From NCBI RefSeq assembly GCF_000702325.1, contig NZ_KL370891.1, positions 1,510,917 to 1,574,916 of the forward strand: a DNA stretch of 64,000 nucleotides. The letters run 5' to 3'. The DNA is from Thiomicrorhabdus sp. Milos-T2 (GTDB taxonomy: Bacteria > Pseudomonadota > Gammaproteobacteria > Thiomicrospirales > Thiomicrospiraceae). Shown here piece by piece: positions 37,385-45,101 of the stretch. A program made the translations under genes and the position numbers. The first letter of the stretch is position 1. Every line of letters starts with the position of its first letter. The notes beneath the pieces were generated by a model. It saw only the letters and a program-made list of their open reading frames with translations. It was not told the DNA's origin and made no database searches.

Positions 37385-38050
37385 ATGACACAAGATGAAC
37401 TAAAGCAAAAAGTGGCTCAAGCAGCAATTGAATACGTTGTTCCAGATACCATCATTGGGGTAGGAACCGGTTCAACAGCCAACTTCTTTATTGATGAGTT
37501 AGCCAAAATAAAAGGCACAATCGAAGGTGCTGTCGCCAGCTCAGAAGCGACTGCTGAACGCCTAAAGGGTCATGGAATTCCAGTGTTTGACCTAAACAGT
37601 GTTGCTGAAATGTCAGTTTACATTGATGGTGCTGATGAAGCCGACCCTGGTTTACACCTAGTGAAAGGTGGTGGTGGTGCGTTAACTCGTGAAAAAATCG
37701 TTTTAGCCGTTGCAGATAAGTTTGTTTGCATTGCGGATGATAGTAAAAAAGTAGATGTACTGGGTAAGTTTCCACTTCCTGTTGAAGTCATTCCAATGGC
37801 TCGCAGTTATGTTGCGCGTGAAATTGTAAAACGTTTTGGTGGAGAGCCGGTTTTACGAGATGGCTTTACTACCGATAACGGTAACATCATTCTAGATATT
37901 CACGGTTTAGAAATTGTCGATCCTGTTGCGACAGAAAATGAACTAAACAGCATTGTAGGTGTGGTAACAAACGGTTTATTTGCGGCACGCAAAGCAGATA
38001 TTTTCTTATGCGGAATGGCTAACGGTGTTGAAACCATTACGGCTGAATAA
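37385..38050 (+). CDS. rpiA: ribose-5-phosphate isomerase A
   Basis: 221 residues, interconverting ribose 5-phosphate and ribulose 5-phosphate. It shows [25 protein letters not shown] and [12 protein letters not shown], all in the usual order. GAAGAGG lies before the ATG. Single gene, followed by a miniature element and then a terminator. Confidence 0.97.
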   Translation: MTQDELKQKVAQAAIEYVVPDTIIGVGTGSTANFFIDELAKIKGTIEGAVASSEATAERLKGHGIPVFDLNSVAEMSVYIDGADEADPGLHLVKGGGGALTREKIVLAVADKFVCIADDSKKVDVLGKFPLPVEVIPMARSYVAREIVKRFGGEPVLRDGFTTDNGNIILDIHGLEIVDPVATENELNSIVGVVTNGLFAARKADIFLCGMANGVETITAE

Positions 38051-38085
38051 TAAAACTGAATAAGTAAGAAAATATGACTCTGTAA

Positions 38086-38193
38086 GACCTTTACACGAGC
38101 TGAAAATGTAATAAAAATGGAACGAATTCTTTAGACTAAAGATAGAGAAATATAGCCTTTTTGATACATTCACTAGCTCTTGCAAAGGGCCTT
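38086..38193. repeat. miniature element, alternative core (diverged)
   Basis: Left end AGACCTTTACACGAG, right end CTCTTGCAAAGGGCC. The core GAATTCTTTAGACTAAAGATAG matches the elements at 252-361 and 967-1127. The ends are more worn than in the short form. Confidence 0.65.
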
Positions 38194-38212
38194 AATACAG
38201 GGCTGTCATTTA

Positions 38213-38251
38213 ATAAAAAAGGGTCATTGTCATTCATGACCCTTTTTTATT
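38213..38251. terminator. rho-independent terminator
   Basis: AATAAAAAAGGGTCAT, an eight-base loop, then ATGACCCTTTTTTATT. The arms are perfect and carry A-run and T-run, so it can work in both directions. It ends the rpiA unit. Confidence 0.9.
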
Positions 38252-38333
38252 GAACAATTTAGTTGTTAAAAAACATCTCTACAAAAAATTGTTTAAGATA
38301 GCTTTAACCAAATAAAAATTAATAGAGAAACTC

Positions 38334-38837
38334 ATGGAAAATATTGGTAGTAAAATTTTTGGTCTTTTTGTCGTCGCTTTATTGGCTACCCTACTCTATC
38401 TAACGGTATTTTCAGATGGCTTAGGTCAAGCACCAGAAGTTACTGTAACCGGTAGCCAAGGGCAAAGTATTAATTTAAATAAACCGTTAAAACCTGTTTT
38501 AGTCAACTTTTGGGCTACCTCATGCCCAGGCTGTATTAAAGAGATGCCTGAACTTGCCAAAATGAAACAAACCCTAGGGGATCGTTTTGAACTGGTTGCT
38601 GTTTCTATGAATTATGACCCTGTTGCCCAAGTTGAAAAATTCATTAAAGCTAACCCTTATCCGTTTACCTTTGTCATGGATACAGACGGCAAAATTGCCA
38701 AAGCCTTTGGTGATGTACTACTGACGCCAACCAGCTTTTTAATAGCGCCTAACGGTAAAATTATCTATCAACAAGTCGGTGAAGTTAAGTTTGACATGGT
38801 GACTGAGCGTATTAAACAGTTGAGCCCACAGCTCTAA
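38334..38837 (+). CDS. membrane-anchored TlpA-like redoxin
   Basis: 167 residues with one N-terminal membrane helix (about 8-27) and a TlpA-type fold with NFWATSCPGC active site and the cis-proline segment LTPTSFLI. The CPGC variant differs from the CPPC of the gene at 21338. It is followed 13 bases later by thiE. It probably handles thiols on the periplasmic side. Confidence 0.85.
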   Translation: MENIGSKIFGLFVVALLATLLYLTVFSDGLGQAPEVTVTGSQGQSINLNKPLKPVLVNFWATSCPGCIKEMPELAKMKQTLGDRFELVAVSMNYDPVAQVEKFIKANPYPFTFVMDTDGKIAKAFGDVLLTPTSFLIAPNGKIIYQQVGEVKFDMVTERIKQLSPQL

Positions 38838-38850
38838 TAAAGCTGGTTAA

Positions 38851-39510
38851 ATGTCTACAAACTTAACGCCCACAAAATCAACGATTGATAACCTATCAGG
38901 TCTCTACGTTATTACTGATACCCACCTCATGAATGAGCAAGACTTAATTGCAAAAGTACAGTTAAGTCTTGAAGGTGGTGCCAAAATTGTTCAATTTAGG
39001 GACAAAACCAATGATTCAGCCACTAAGCTCACTTTAGCTAAACAGTTAAAAACACTTTGTCAAAGCTACCAGGCCTGGTTAATTATTAATGACGATATCC
39101 AACTGGCTAAACAAGTCAATGCCGATGGGGTACATCTTGGCAAAGACGATGACGATATTCTTAGCGCCAGACAACAATTAGGCAACAGCGCCATTATTGG
39201 TGTCTCTTGTTATAACGATTTAGAACGCGCTAAACAAATGCAAAAACTTGGCGCAAGCTACGTTGCTTTTGGCCGTTTTTATCCTTCCAAAACCAAACCC
39301 CATGCACCACAAGCAGAGCTAACCACACTACTTAAAGCTAAACAAAGTTTGAACATCCCCATTGTGGCCATTGGAGGCATTACCGCAAACAATGCAAAAA
39401 CCTTAATTGATTCGGGAGCAGATGCTGTTGCTGTCATTCAAGGTGTTTTTGCTACTGAAAACATTCAAGTTGAATCAAATAAAATACAACGGCTATTTCC
39501 AAAAGCCTAA
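38851..39510 (+). CDS. thiE: thiamine phosphate synthase
   Basis: 219 residues, joining HMP-PP and thiazole phosphate to make thiamine phosphate. Motifs: VQFRDKT, IINDD, GVHLGKDD and GRFYPSKTKP, with an AIGGI phosphate loop. An intact ACCAGGCCTGGT is in frame at 39068-39079 (YQAWL) just before the INDD strand. No TPP riboswitch is visible upstream, consistent with co-transcription with the redoxin gene. Confidence 0.95.
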   Translation: MSTNLTPTKSTIDNLSGLYVITDTHLMNEQDLIAKVQLSLEGGAKIVQFRDKTNDSATKLTLAKQLKTLCQSYQAWLIINDDIQLAKQVNADGVHLGKDDDDILSARQQLGNSAIIGVSCYNDLERAKQMQKLGASYVAFGRFYPSKTKPHAPQAELTTLLKAKQSLNIPIVAIGGITANNAKTLIDSGADAVAVIQGVFATENIQVESNKIQRLFPKA

Positions 39511-39630
39511 TTTTTCTAGCTCTTATCAAGAACTTATTTTTAAGCAAAAATAACGCTATAATACTTCTCTAAATTTTTAGCTAAGAAACACGTTTCTTTA
39601 GCGATTTATCAAACTGAAAAAGGAATCTCC

Positions 39631-40911
39631 ATGAGTAAATCACATCTACTATTTGAAGCCGCCCAAAAACATATTCCTGGTGGAGTTAACTCACCAGTTA
39701 GAGCGTTTAAAGGTGTCGGTGGAGATCCTGTGTTTTTTAAAGCGGCTAAAGGTGCTTACCTTACCGATGCTGATGACCGACAGTACATTGACTATGTAGG
39801 TTCTTGGGGGCCAGCTATCCTTGGCCACGCACACCCAGAAGTGGTTAAAGTTGTTCAAGAAAAAGCCCAAGAAGGCCTAAGTTTTGGTGCCCCAACAGAA
39901 ATTGAAACGACTATGGCTGATTTAGTCTGTGACCTAATACCTTCTATGGATATGGTTCGCATGGTAAGCTCTGGAACAGAAGCCACAATGACAGCCATTC
40001 GTCTAGCCCGTGGTTATACCGGACGCGACAAGATTGTTAAATTTGAAGGTTGCTACCATGGCCATTCAGACTCACTACTCGTTAAAGCCGGTTCTGGTGC
40101 ACTGACATTAGGCGTACCGTCTTCACCTGGTGTTCCAGCTGCTTTGGCAGAAGAAACGCTAACACTTACCCACAACGATTCTGACGAAGTACGTAAAGTC
40201 TTCTCTGAAATTGGTGATCAAATCGCTTGTATTATTGTTGAACCGGTTGCTGGCAACATGAACTGTATTCCTCCAGAAGAAGGTTTTTTAGAAACCCTTC
40301 GTGAAGTGTGTGATGAATCTGGTGCGGTACTGATTTTTGACGAAGTTATGTGTGGTTTCCGTGTTGGATTACAGGGTGCGCAAGGTGTTTACAATGTGCA
40401 ACCCGATCTAACTACCTACGGTAAAGTCATTGGCGGTGGCATGCCGGTGGGAGCATTTGGTGGTAAACGTGCCGTTATGGAACATATCGCTCCATTAGGC
40501 CCGGTTTATCAGGCAGGAACCTTATCAGGTAACCCGCTTGCCATGGCTGCAGGATTAAAAACACTTCAACTTATTAGTGAACCCGGTTTCTTTGAATCTT
40601 TATCAGAAAAAGCCGCTAAATTAACCGCGGGTCTGCAAGCGGCGGCTGACGAACACAATGTACCCTTTACCACCAACCAAGTAGGTGGAATGTTTGGGTT
40701 CTTCTTTAATGAAGAGCAAAATATCAGACGTTTTGCGCAAGTCTGTCAAGGGGATCTGGATCGCTTCAGAAAGTTCTATCACGGCATGTTAAATGAAGGC
40801 ATCTACTTTGCTCCATCGGCATTTGAAGCTGGTTTTATCTCTGCAAAACATACCGATGAAGATGTAGAAAAAACTATTGCAGCAGCTCGTAGAGTGATGC
40901 CAACGCTTTAA
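39631..40911 (+). CDS. hemL: glutamate-1-semialdehyde 2,1-aminomutase
   Basis: 426 residues, a PLP enzyme making 5-aminolevulinate for heme. It shows [38 protein letters not shown] and the PLP lysine in [17 protein letters not shown]. An AAAAAGGA ribosome site precedes it. A weak terminator follows. Confidence 0.97.
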   Translation: MSKSHLLFEAAQKHIPGGVNSPVRAFKGVGGDPVFFKAAKGAYLTDADDRQYIDYVGSWGPAILGHAHPEVVKVVQEKAQEGLSFGAPTEIETTMADLVCDLIPSMDMVRMVSSGTEATMTAIRLARGYTGRDKIVKFEGCYHGHSDSLLVKAGSGALTLGVPSSPGVPAALAEETLTLTHNDSDEVRKVFSEIGDQIACIIVEPVAGNMNCIPPEEGFLETLREVCDESGAVLIFDEVMCGFRVGLQGAQGVYNVQPDLTTYGKVIGGGMPVGAFGGKRAVMEHIAPLGPVYQAGTLSGNPLAMAAGLKTLQLISEPGFFESLSEKAAKLTAGLQAAADEHNVPFTTNQVGGMFGFFFNEEQNIRRFAQVCQGDLDRFRKFYHGMLNEGIYFAPSAFEAGFISAKHTDEDVEKTIAAARRVMPTL

Positions 40912-40929
40912 GTCATCACATAAAGTAAC

Positions 40930-40950
40930 AGGCCTAAAAGCCTCTTTTTT
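40930..40950 (+). terminator. weak terminator after hemL
   Basis: AGGC...GCCT with a short loop, followed by CTTTTTT. The stem is only 4-5 pairs. An intact ACCAGGCCTGGT follows at 40974-40985, flanked as TAACC...GGTTA. Confidence 0.5.
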
Positions 40951-40973
40951 AGGGACTGGTAATTTACCAAATA

Positions 40974-40985
40974 ACCAGGCCTGGT
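40974..40985. repeat. ACCAGGCCTGGT palindrome (intergenic)
   Basis: A perfect copy between hemL and epmC. It is the last intact copy before a gap of over 11 kb that covers the integron and the neighbouring small genes. Confidence 0.9.
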
Positions 40986-41010
40986 TACTTTAAACAATCA
41001 AAAATATATC

Positions 41011-41538
41011 ATGCAACACACCCCTAAAACTCTGGTTAAACTCTTTAACCAAACCTTTATTCACACCTACAATACCGAATTGATTTGCTGTGAAGAAGAA
41101 CCTATTTATCGCCCTGCTGATAACCAACACCCACATCATAGAATCATCTTTGCTCACGGTTTTTTTGCCAGTGCTCTACACGAGATTAGCCATTGGTGTG
41201 TAGCAGGTAAAGAACGCCGATTACTCGAAGACTTTGGCTACTGGTATGAACCAGACGGCCGCTCAGAACAACGCCAAGCCGAATTTGAACAAGTTGAGAT
41301 TAAACCTCAAGCCCTAGAATGGATATTTTCAAAATCAGCAGGCTTTGAATTTAACTTTAGTGCTGATAATATCGCCCTAAACAATCAACCCTCAGAAAAA
41401 TTTAAACAAGCCGTTTATCAACAAGTAAAACTCTACCTAAAAAATGGTTTACCAACACGTGCACAAATGTGGTCACAATGTTTAATCAAGCACTATCGTA
41501 AAAATCATGTTTTAGATTTAGCAGAGTTTACGTTTTAA
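41011..41538 (+). CDS. epmC: elongation factor P hydroxylase EpmC
   Basis: 175 residues matching YfcM/EpmC: EPIYRPAD, the metal-binding HEISHWC segment, GKERRLLEDFGYWYEPDGR and EVKPQALEW-like (here EIKPQALEW). It hydroxylates the beta-lysylated lysine of EF-P. No epmA, epmB or efp is in the window. It is the last housekeeping gene before the integron relic. Confidence 0.93.
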   Translation: MQHTPKTLVKLFNQTFIHTYNTELICCEEEPIYRPADNQHPHHRIIFAHGFFASALHEISHWCVAGKERRLLEDFGYWYEPDGRSEQRQAEFEQVEIKPQALEWIFSKSAGFEFNFSADNIALNNQPSEKFKQAVYQQVKLYLKNGLPTRAQMWSQCLIKHYRKNHVLDLAEFTF

Positions 41539-41560
41539 AAATCAAAAGCATAAAAGAAAA

Positions 41561-41703
41561 AGGGTTAAAGGGGTCAAGGGTTAAAGGGGTCAGTACCCTT
41601 TAAGGTTAAAGGGGTCAGTACCCTTTAATGTAAATAATACCATAATCTATTGAAATCATTATACTTTATCTTCAATTAAAACTTAAGGGTACCGACCCCT
41701 TTA
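41561..41703. repeat. REP-like element, copy A, with tandem left ends
   Basis: Two full and one partial copies of TTAAAGGGGTCAGTACCC occur at 41561-41629; each full unit is itself an imperfect palindrome. The element body runs to AAGGGTACCGACCCCTTTA at 41685-41703, an inverted version of the left end. The body (from ATCTATTGAAAT to CTTAAGGGTAC) is shared with 43075-43189. It abuts and truncates the integrase relic. Confidence 0.75.
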
Positions 41704-41705
41704 TT

Positions 41706-41873
41706 TGAACACTCGCATCAATCAACATCCACTCTCTGTCCAAAAAACTATGAAACTTCACAAATCGTTTAACCCAATCAATAACTATTCTCGGTAGAAA
41801 ACGCATAACCTTCAAGACGCAATTTAATACGCATTTCATCTAGCAACATTGGTTTTTTTAAGGTATTATTCAT
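41706..41873 (-). pseudogene. intI: truncated, frameshifted integron integrase
   Basis: Read on the minus strand from the ATG at 41873, it encodes MLLDEMRIKLRLEGYAFSTE and NSY, then a stop. Shifting frame near 41787 gives IDWVKRFVKFH and REWM. Together these follow the start of integron integrases: LLD..R..LR...Y...TE..Y..W..RF..FH. A loss of about 2 bases at the Tyr codon explains the shift. About 50 residues remain; the catalytic Arg-His-Arg-Tyr domain is gone, cut off by the REP-like element. Orientation is the canonical one, diverging from the cassettes on the plus strand. Not visible as an ordinary open frame. Confidence 0.75.
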
Positions 41874-42004
41874 AAAATTAAATCTTTCGTAAATGACAGA
41901 AAAACAAAATAATCTGCTAATTTGACATGAAAGATACTTTAATAAAAATAAGCAGGCTAAATTGCCTGATAATAAATGTTAGCAATTATAATAAAGGAAA
42001 CAAC
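41874..42004. other. candidate attI/leader region
   Basis: The space between the intI relic start and the first cassette gene, where attI and the cassette promoter would lie. GTTAGCA at 41978-41984 is the best simple-site candidate but departs from the GTTRRRY consensus at two positions. I cannot define attI with confidence. Confidence 0.35.
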
Positions 42005-42451
42005 ATGAGTAATATTAGACATATTTTATTTTTTTTCATAATGTCATCAATAATCCCCTTTAATGCTCATGCTGGAGTTTATACGAATGAATTATCAAAA
42101 TGCTTAATTGAATCCACTTCTCAAAGAGATAGGGTCGCTTTAGTTAGATGGATGTTCACAGCCGCATCTCGTCACCCAGCAGTAAAATCTATTAGCTCTG
42201 TTTCCGAAACACAACTAGATGCAGCAAATAAAACAACTGGACAATTAATTATGAGACTTTTAACTGTTTCATGCAAAAATGAAACCGAAAAAGCTTTTCA
42301 GTTTGAAGGCCAAAGTACTCTTGAGTCTAGTTTTATGGTGCTAGGCCAAGTAGCAGGAAAAGAACTTTTTTCTAGTCCAGAAGTATCTGCTGCAATGGCA
42401 GGGTTAAATAAATATATTGATAAAAATAAACTTAACTCTATTTTTAATTAA
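42005..42451 (+). CDS. cassette gene 1: secreted protein, unknown
   Basis: 148 residues from the ATG at 42005, which has AAAGGAAA upstream; the longer frame from 41927 has no ribosome site. A signal peptide ends at AHAG. The mature protein has two cysteines and Ser/Thr-rich helices, ending in LNKYIDKNKLNSIFN. No family recognised. An attC site follows 13 bases later, so it is the first mobile cassette of the relic integron. Confidence 0.65.
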   Translation: MSNIRHILFFFIMSSIIPFNAHAGVYTNELSKCLIESTSQRDRVALVRWMFTAASRHPAVKSISSVSETQLDAANKTTGQLIMRLLTVSCKNETEKAFQFEGQSTLESSFMVLGQVAGKELFSSPEVSAAMAGLNKYIDKNKLNSIFN

Positions 42452-42464
42452 AGAAATAAAATAT

Positions 42465-42546
42465 TGCTAACAAGGCACTCAAGTTGCCCCCCAAAAGCGG
42501 TGCTTCGCACTCGCTTTTGGGGGGCAACTGAGCTTAATCGTTAAAT
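42465..42546 (+). other. attC1 recombination site
   Basis: The outer boxes are TGCTAAC (42465-42471) and GTTAAAT (42540-42546; fits GTTRRRY). Between them the arms 42478-42499 and 42512-42532 pair over 21 positions with one unpaired A on the left arm, the extrahelical base expected of attC. The unpaired central spacers and a 12-base tip loop are also present. The shape and boxes fit an integron attC better than a terminator; there is no T-run. Confidence 0.8.
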
Positions 42547-42562
42547 GACAAAGGAGGAGTAT

Positions 42563-43016
42563 ATGAAGAGAATTGGCATTCTTATCATCTTAGTCATTCT
42601 TATTGCGCCGTCGAGTTATGCACAGACTGCAAGCAAAAACCCCTATCAGATGTATGCATTGATGAAAAAAACGATATCTGAGTTAGAATGGCGGCTAGTT
42701 GAAATAAACTTGAAACTTGGGGATACCGGCTATTTAGTATATTTCGACGATACATCAAACCTTTTCAATGTGGACAAATTTATTGATACTCAAACTTTAG
42801 TGACAAATTCGCCCTCCACGCTAAGAGAGTCGTTGTTATCCAGTTGAGGCTGTTATTGGAAGTGAGATTCCAGACTTTGGTGAGCGTGGTAGCAAAGATC
42901 TAAATATCAAGTATATAATTGGTGAAGCATCGGCAAGGCACTTTGCAAACTACTCTTCGGGCACTTTTTCTTTTACCGATGCATACTACAGCTTCAGAAA
43001 GGAACATGGTAAATGA
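42563..43016 (+). pseudogene. cassette gene 2: secreted protein, frameshifted
   Basis: Starts at the ATG at 42563 after AAAGGAGGAG and has a signal peptide ending SYAQ. The first frame stops at 42847 (TGA). A second frame carries on without a gap from about 42826 (RCYPVEAVIGSEIPDFGERG) to HGK and a stop at 43014-43016. A one-base change near 42820-42830 separates the two, giving about 150 residues if repaired. No family recognised. Either a decayed cassette or a sequencing error; the neighbouring intI decay favours real decay. Confidence 0.65.
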
Positions 43017-43031
43017 TTTGTATTATTTTCA

Positions 43032-43237
43032 TTTAATAAGACGCTGCATCTGACCGCTATTAAAAGGGTGGAATAAAAGGGGTCAGCTTAGAATCAATTT
43101 GCAAGTGCAACACTAAAAATCTCTTAATTTATTGAAATTATTACATTTTCTCTTGAATTAAAACTTAAGGGTACTGCCTCCCCCCTTTACTTAACCCTAC
43201 CGCGCTAAAGCGCTGCTGGTTAGCTTAAACGTTATAG
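43032..43237 (+). other. attC2, apparently split by a REP-like element
   Basis: The left half is AATAAGACGCTGCATCTGACC near 43035-43055; the right half is CTGGTTAGCTTAAACGTTATAG near 43216-43237. CTGACC and GGTTAG can pair (one mismatch-type pair), as arms of an attC would. The interval is occupied by REP-like copy B. The gene that follows starts 19 bases after GTTATAG, as cassette genes do. Weaker than attC1 and attC4. Confidence 0.45.
43075..43189. repeat. REP-like element, copy B
   Basis: Left end AAAAGGGGTCAG, right end CTTAAGGGTACTG followed by CCCCCCTTTA. The segment from ATTTATTGAAAT to TTAAAACTTAAGGGTAC matches copy A with few substitutions. It lies inside a probable attC. Confidence 0.7.
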
Positions 43238-43255
43238 TCTTAAGAGGATCTGACA

Positions 43256-43555
43256 ATGGACAATGAACAACAAATATTAGGGTTGTGTTGGTTCCAACCT
43301 GAACAATGGGCGCGTCTGTTAGAGATATCCGAAGATGCAGAGCAACTCGAGGACACTTACGAAGAATGGAAAAAGCGTGCGAATAAAGCTATTCAAGATT
43401 TCCATTCGTCAGGTAAAAAGATACAAAAGGTAAAAATCGATCTAGAAGAACTCTTAAGTTGGTGCAATGAAAAAGGAATATCTGTTAATGGTGGAGCTAG
43501 AGCTCAGTATGCTGCTGATGTATTGCTATTGCGTCAGCGAAATAAAAAACCATAA
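43256..43555 (+). CDS. cassette gene 3: small acidic protein, unknown
   Basis: 99 residues after TAAGAGGATC. No signal peptide or membrane segment. It is Glu/Lys-rich, probably helical, with two Cys (GLCWF, SWCNEKG) and a C-terminal ARAQYAADVLLLRQRNKK. This style is typical of single-gene integron cassettes whose function is unknown. The stop TAA overlaps the start of the short attC-like site at 43550-43580. Confidence 0.65.
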   Translation: MDNEQQILGLCWFQPEQWARLLEISEDAEQLEDTYEEWKKRANKAIQDFHSSGKKIQKVKIDLEELLSWCNEKGISVNGGARAQYAADVLLLRQRNKKP

Positions 43556-43580
43556 TCGACGGTTCCACCGGGCGTTATGT
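43550..43580 (+). other. attC3-like site, very short
   Basis: CATAATCGACGG, a five-base loop, then CCGGGCGTTATG. The right box GTTATGT is close to GTTRRRY. Only about 31 bases long, shorter than known attC sites, so probably a deleted remnant at a cassette boundary. Confidence 0.45.
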
Positions 43581-43600
43581 GAATAAAGCGAGATCGTAGA

Positions 43601-44383
43601 ATGGATTTTTCACCAATCGTCAATGAAATAGTCAGTGCGCTTTGGTATCTTATACCAATTGCGATTCTTGCCGGAGTTCTTAAGTCACCTTGGTTAAAAG
43701 GTGTGGTTGGCGAGTTTATCGTCAATTTATCAGCAAAGTTTTTACTGGATAAAGAAAAATATCATCTGATCAAGAACGTAACCCTACCAACAGAAGATGG
43801 AAGCACACAGATAGATCACATCATCGTTTCTGAATTTGGCGTTTTCGTTGTTGAAACAAAAAACATGAAAGGCTGGATATTTGGGAGACCTAACCAGAAA
43901 ACATGGACTCAGAAGATTTATAAACATTCAAATAAATTTCAGAATCCATTGCATCAAAATTATAAGCATGTGAAAACCCTTGAGTCTTTGTTGGGTCTAA
44001 ATGAGCAGCAAGTACATTCTGTGATTATTTTTGTAGGTGACAGCACATTTAAAACAGACATGCCTGAAAATGTGACCTATGGCGGAGGTTATGCGAGGTA
44101 TATCAAATCAAAGAAAACTCCAGTTCTAAGCGAATCACAAGTAATAGAAATCGTGAAACAAATAAAACATAGAAGGCTTACTCCATCATTTAAAACAAAT
44201 CGCGAGCATGTTAGGCATGTAAAAAATATCGTTGCCGAAAAAGAAAATAGCACTGTCCCGAGTTGTCCAAAATGCGGTAGTGTAATGGTTCTGCGGGAAA
44301 CCAAGAAAGGTCAAAATGTCGGTAAGAAATTCTGGGGTTGTACAAAGTTTCCTCAATGCAGAGGAATAATGAATGTCACATAA
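43601..44383 (+). CDS. cassette gene 4: NERD-domain protein with topoisomerase-type zinc ribbon
   Basis: 260 residues. One N-terminal membrane helix (about 8-26) is followed by a nuclease-related NERD domain (GVVGEFIVNL, then DGSTQIDHIIVSEFGVFVVETKN with the D...E.K nuclease-like core). The C-terminus is a four-Cys zinc ribbon (CPKCGS...CTKFPQC) as in topoisomerase I tails. NERD proteins are suspected to process DNA or RNA; a defence role is only an inference. Its TAA stop lies inside the attC4 left box, a classic cassette arrangement. Confidence 0.85.
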   Translation: MDFSPIVNEIVSALWYLIPIAILAGVLKSPWLKGVVGEFIVNLSAKFLLDKEKYHLIKNVTLPTEDGSTQIDHIIVSEFGVFVVETKNMKGWIFGRPNQKTWTQKIYKHSNKFQNPLHQNYKHVKTLESLLGLNEQQVHSVIIFVGDSTFKTDMPENVTYGGGYARYIKSKKTPVLSESQVIEIVKQIKHRRLTPSFKTNREHVRHVKNIVAEKENSTVPSCPKCGSVMVLRETKKGQNVGKKFWGCTKFPQCRGIMNVT

Positions 44384-44463
44384 CAATCACATGCACTCGG
44401 ACAACCAAAAGTACAGATCGTTCCTCGCTCTGCTTTTGGTTGAGGCTGAGCAAGGCGTTATGC
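44378..44463 (+). other. attC4 recombination site
   Basis: The outer boxes are ACATAAC (44378-44384) and GTTATGC (44457-44463). Inner arms CAACCAAAAG and CTTTTGGTTG pair perfectly; the outer part (GCACTCGGA against GGCTGAGC) pairs with bulges, around a loop of about 21 bases. The right end GCAAGGCGTTATGC is strongly attC-like. Confidence 0.8.
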
Positions 44464-44510
44464 AATTAATGCATTACTAAATTTTCAACATATAGAGAGT
44501 TCAAAAACAA

Positions 44511-44693
44511 ATGGAAAATAACAGCGTGAATGAAGTAAAAATTACTGACATTAAAATGCCATTTTGGTCAATGGTCATGTTTATGGTTAAAGTCTCCATC
44601 GCTTCCATTCCAGCAATCATTATTTTGTGGGTTATTTTTACCCTATTAGCTGCTATTTTTAGTGGTATATTTGGTGGTATTGGACGCTTTTAA
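44511..44693 (+). CDS. small membrane protein, possible last cassette
   Basis: 60 residues with one long hydrophobic region (about 19-55) that could form one or two helices, ending with a Gly/Phe-rich GGIGRF. It starts 48 bases after attC4 but no attC follows, so it is either the last cassette with a lost site or chromosomal. No family recognised. Confidence 0.55.
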   Translation: MENNSVNEVKITDIKMPFWSMVMFMVKVSIASIPAIIILWVIFTLLAAIFSGIFGGIGRF

Positions 44694-44801
44694 TAATTAA
44701 AACATCGTAAAATAAATTAAACTGACTATTCTGATTTAATTCTTGTTTTCCAAGCGTCAGACCTGCTGATTTTAATTGATGCTCAACTTGAGGAATTTTA
44801 A

Positions 44802-44999
44802 GTGATTGATTTTTTGAAAGATCTATTAAAAATTGGTTTAGTTGCAATCCTAAAAATCATATCTTATTTTAGTGTCGGAACTGCAGGTGGTGCGATTGTT
44901 TGTTGGTACTACGGCATCCCTATTGGCGTCTCTATTTTAGGTGGAATATTAGTATTAGGAATCGCATTAGCTTTAACGTCTGATTCAATATTTGATTAA
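44802..44999 (+). CDS. small membrane protein
   Basis: 65 residues from a GTG start with TTGAGG upstream. Two hydrophobic helices (about 10-35 and 40-58). No family recognised. A degraded palindrome, ACAGGCCTGGTAA, lies about 30 bases after the stop (45031). Confidence 0.5.
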   Translation: MIDFLKDLLKIGLVAILKIISYFSVGTAGGAIVCWYYGIPIGVSILGGILVLGIALALTSDSIFD

Positions 45000-45101
45000 C
45001 CAATATTTGATTAATTTAACGGTGAAATTTACAGGCCTGGTAACATCTTAAAGAAGAGTTCACTATAAGCTCAATAAGCTCAGACCTAAAAGGAAAATAA
45101 T

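Noticed and set aside
38800-38851. TPP riboswitch before thiE
   Set aside because: The gap to the preceding gene is only 13 bases and no riboswitch-like motif is present.
41581-41629. Repeated TTAAAGGGGTCAG units, considered as a CRISPR or regulator array
   Set aside because: No spacers of constant length; the units are ends of a REP-like element found again at 43075.
42563-43016. Programmed ribosomal frameshift in cassette gene 2
   Set aside because: No slippery heptamer or downstream structure at the junction; simple decay or a sequencing error is more likely.
44659-44847. Minus-strand frame of 62 residues between two small plus-strand genes
   Set aside because: It overlaps both neighbours' ends, has no ribosome site and no recognisable features.
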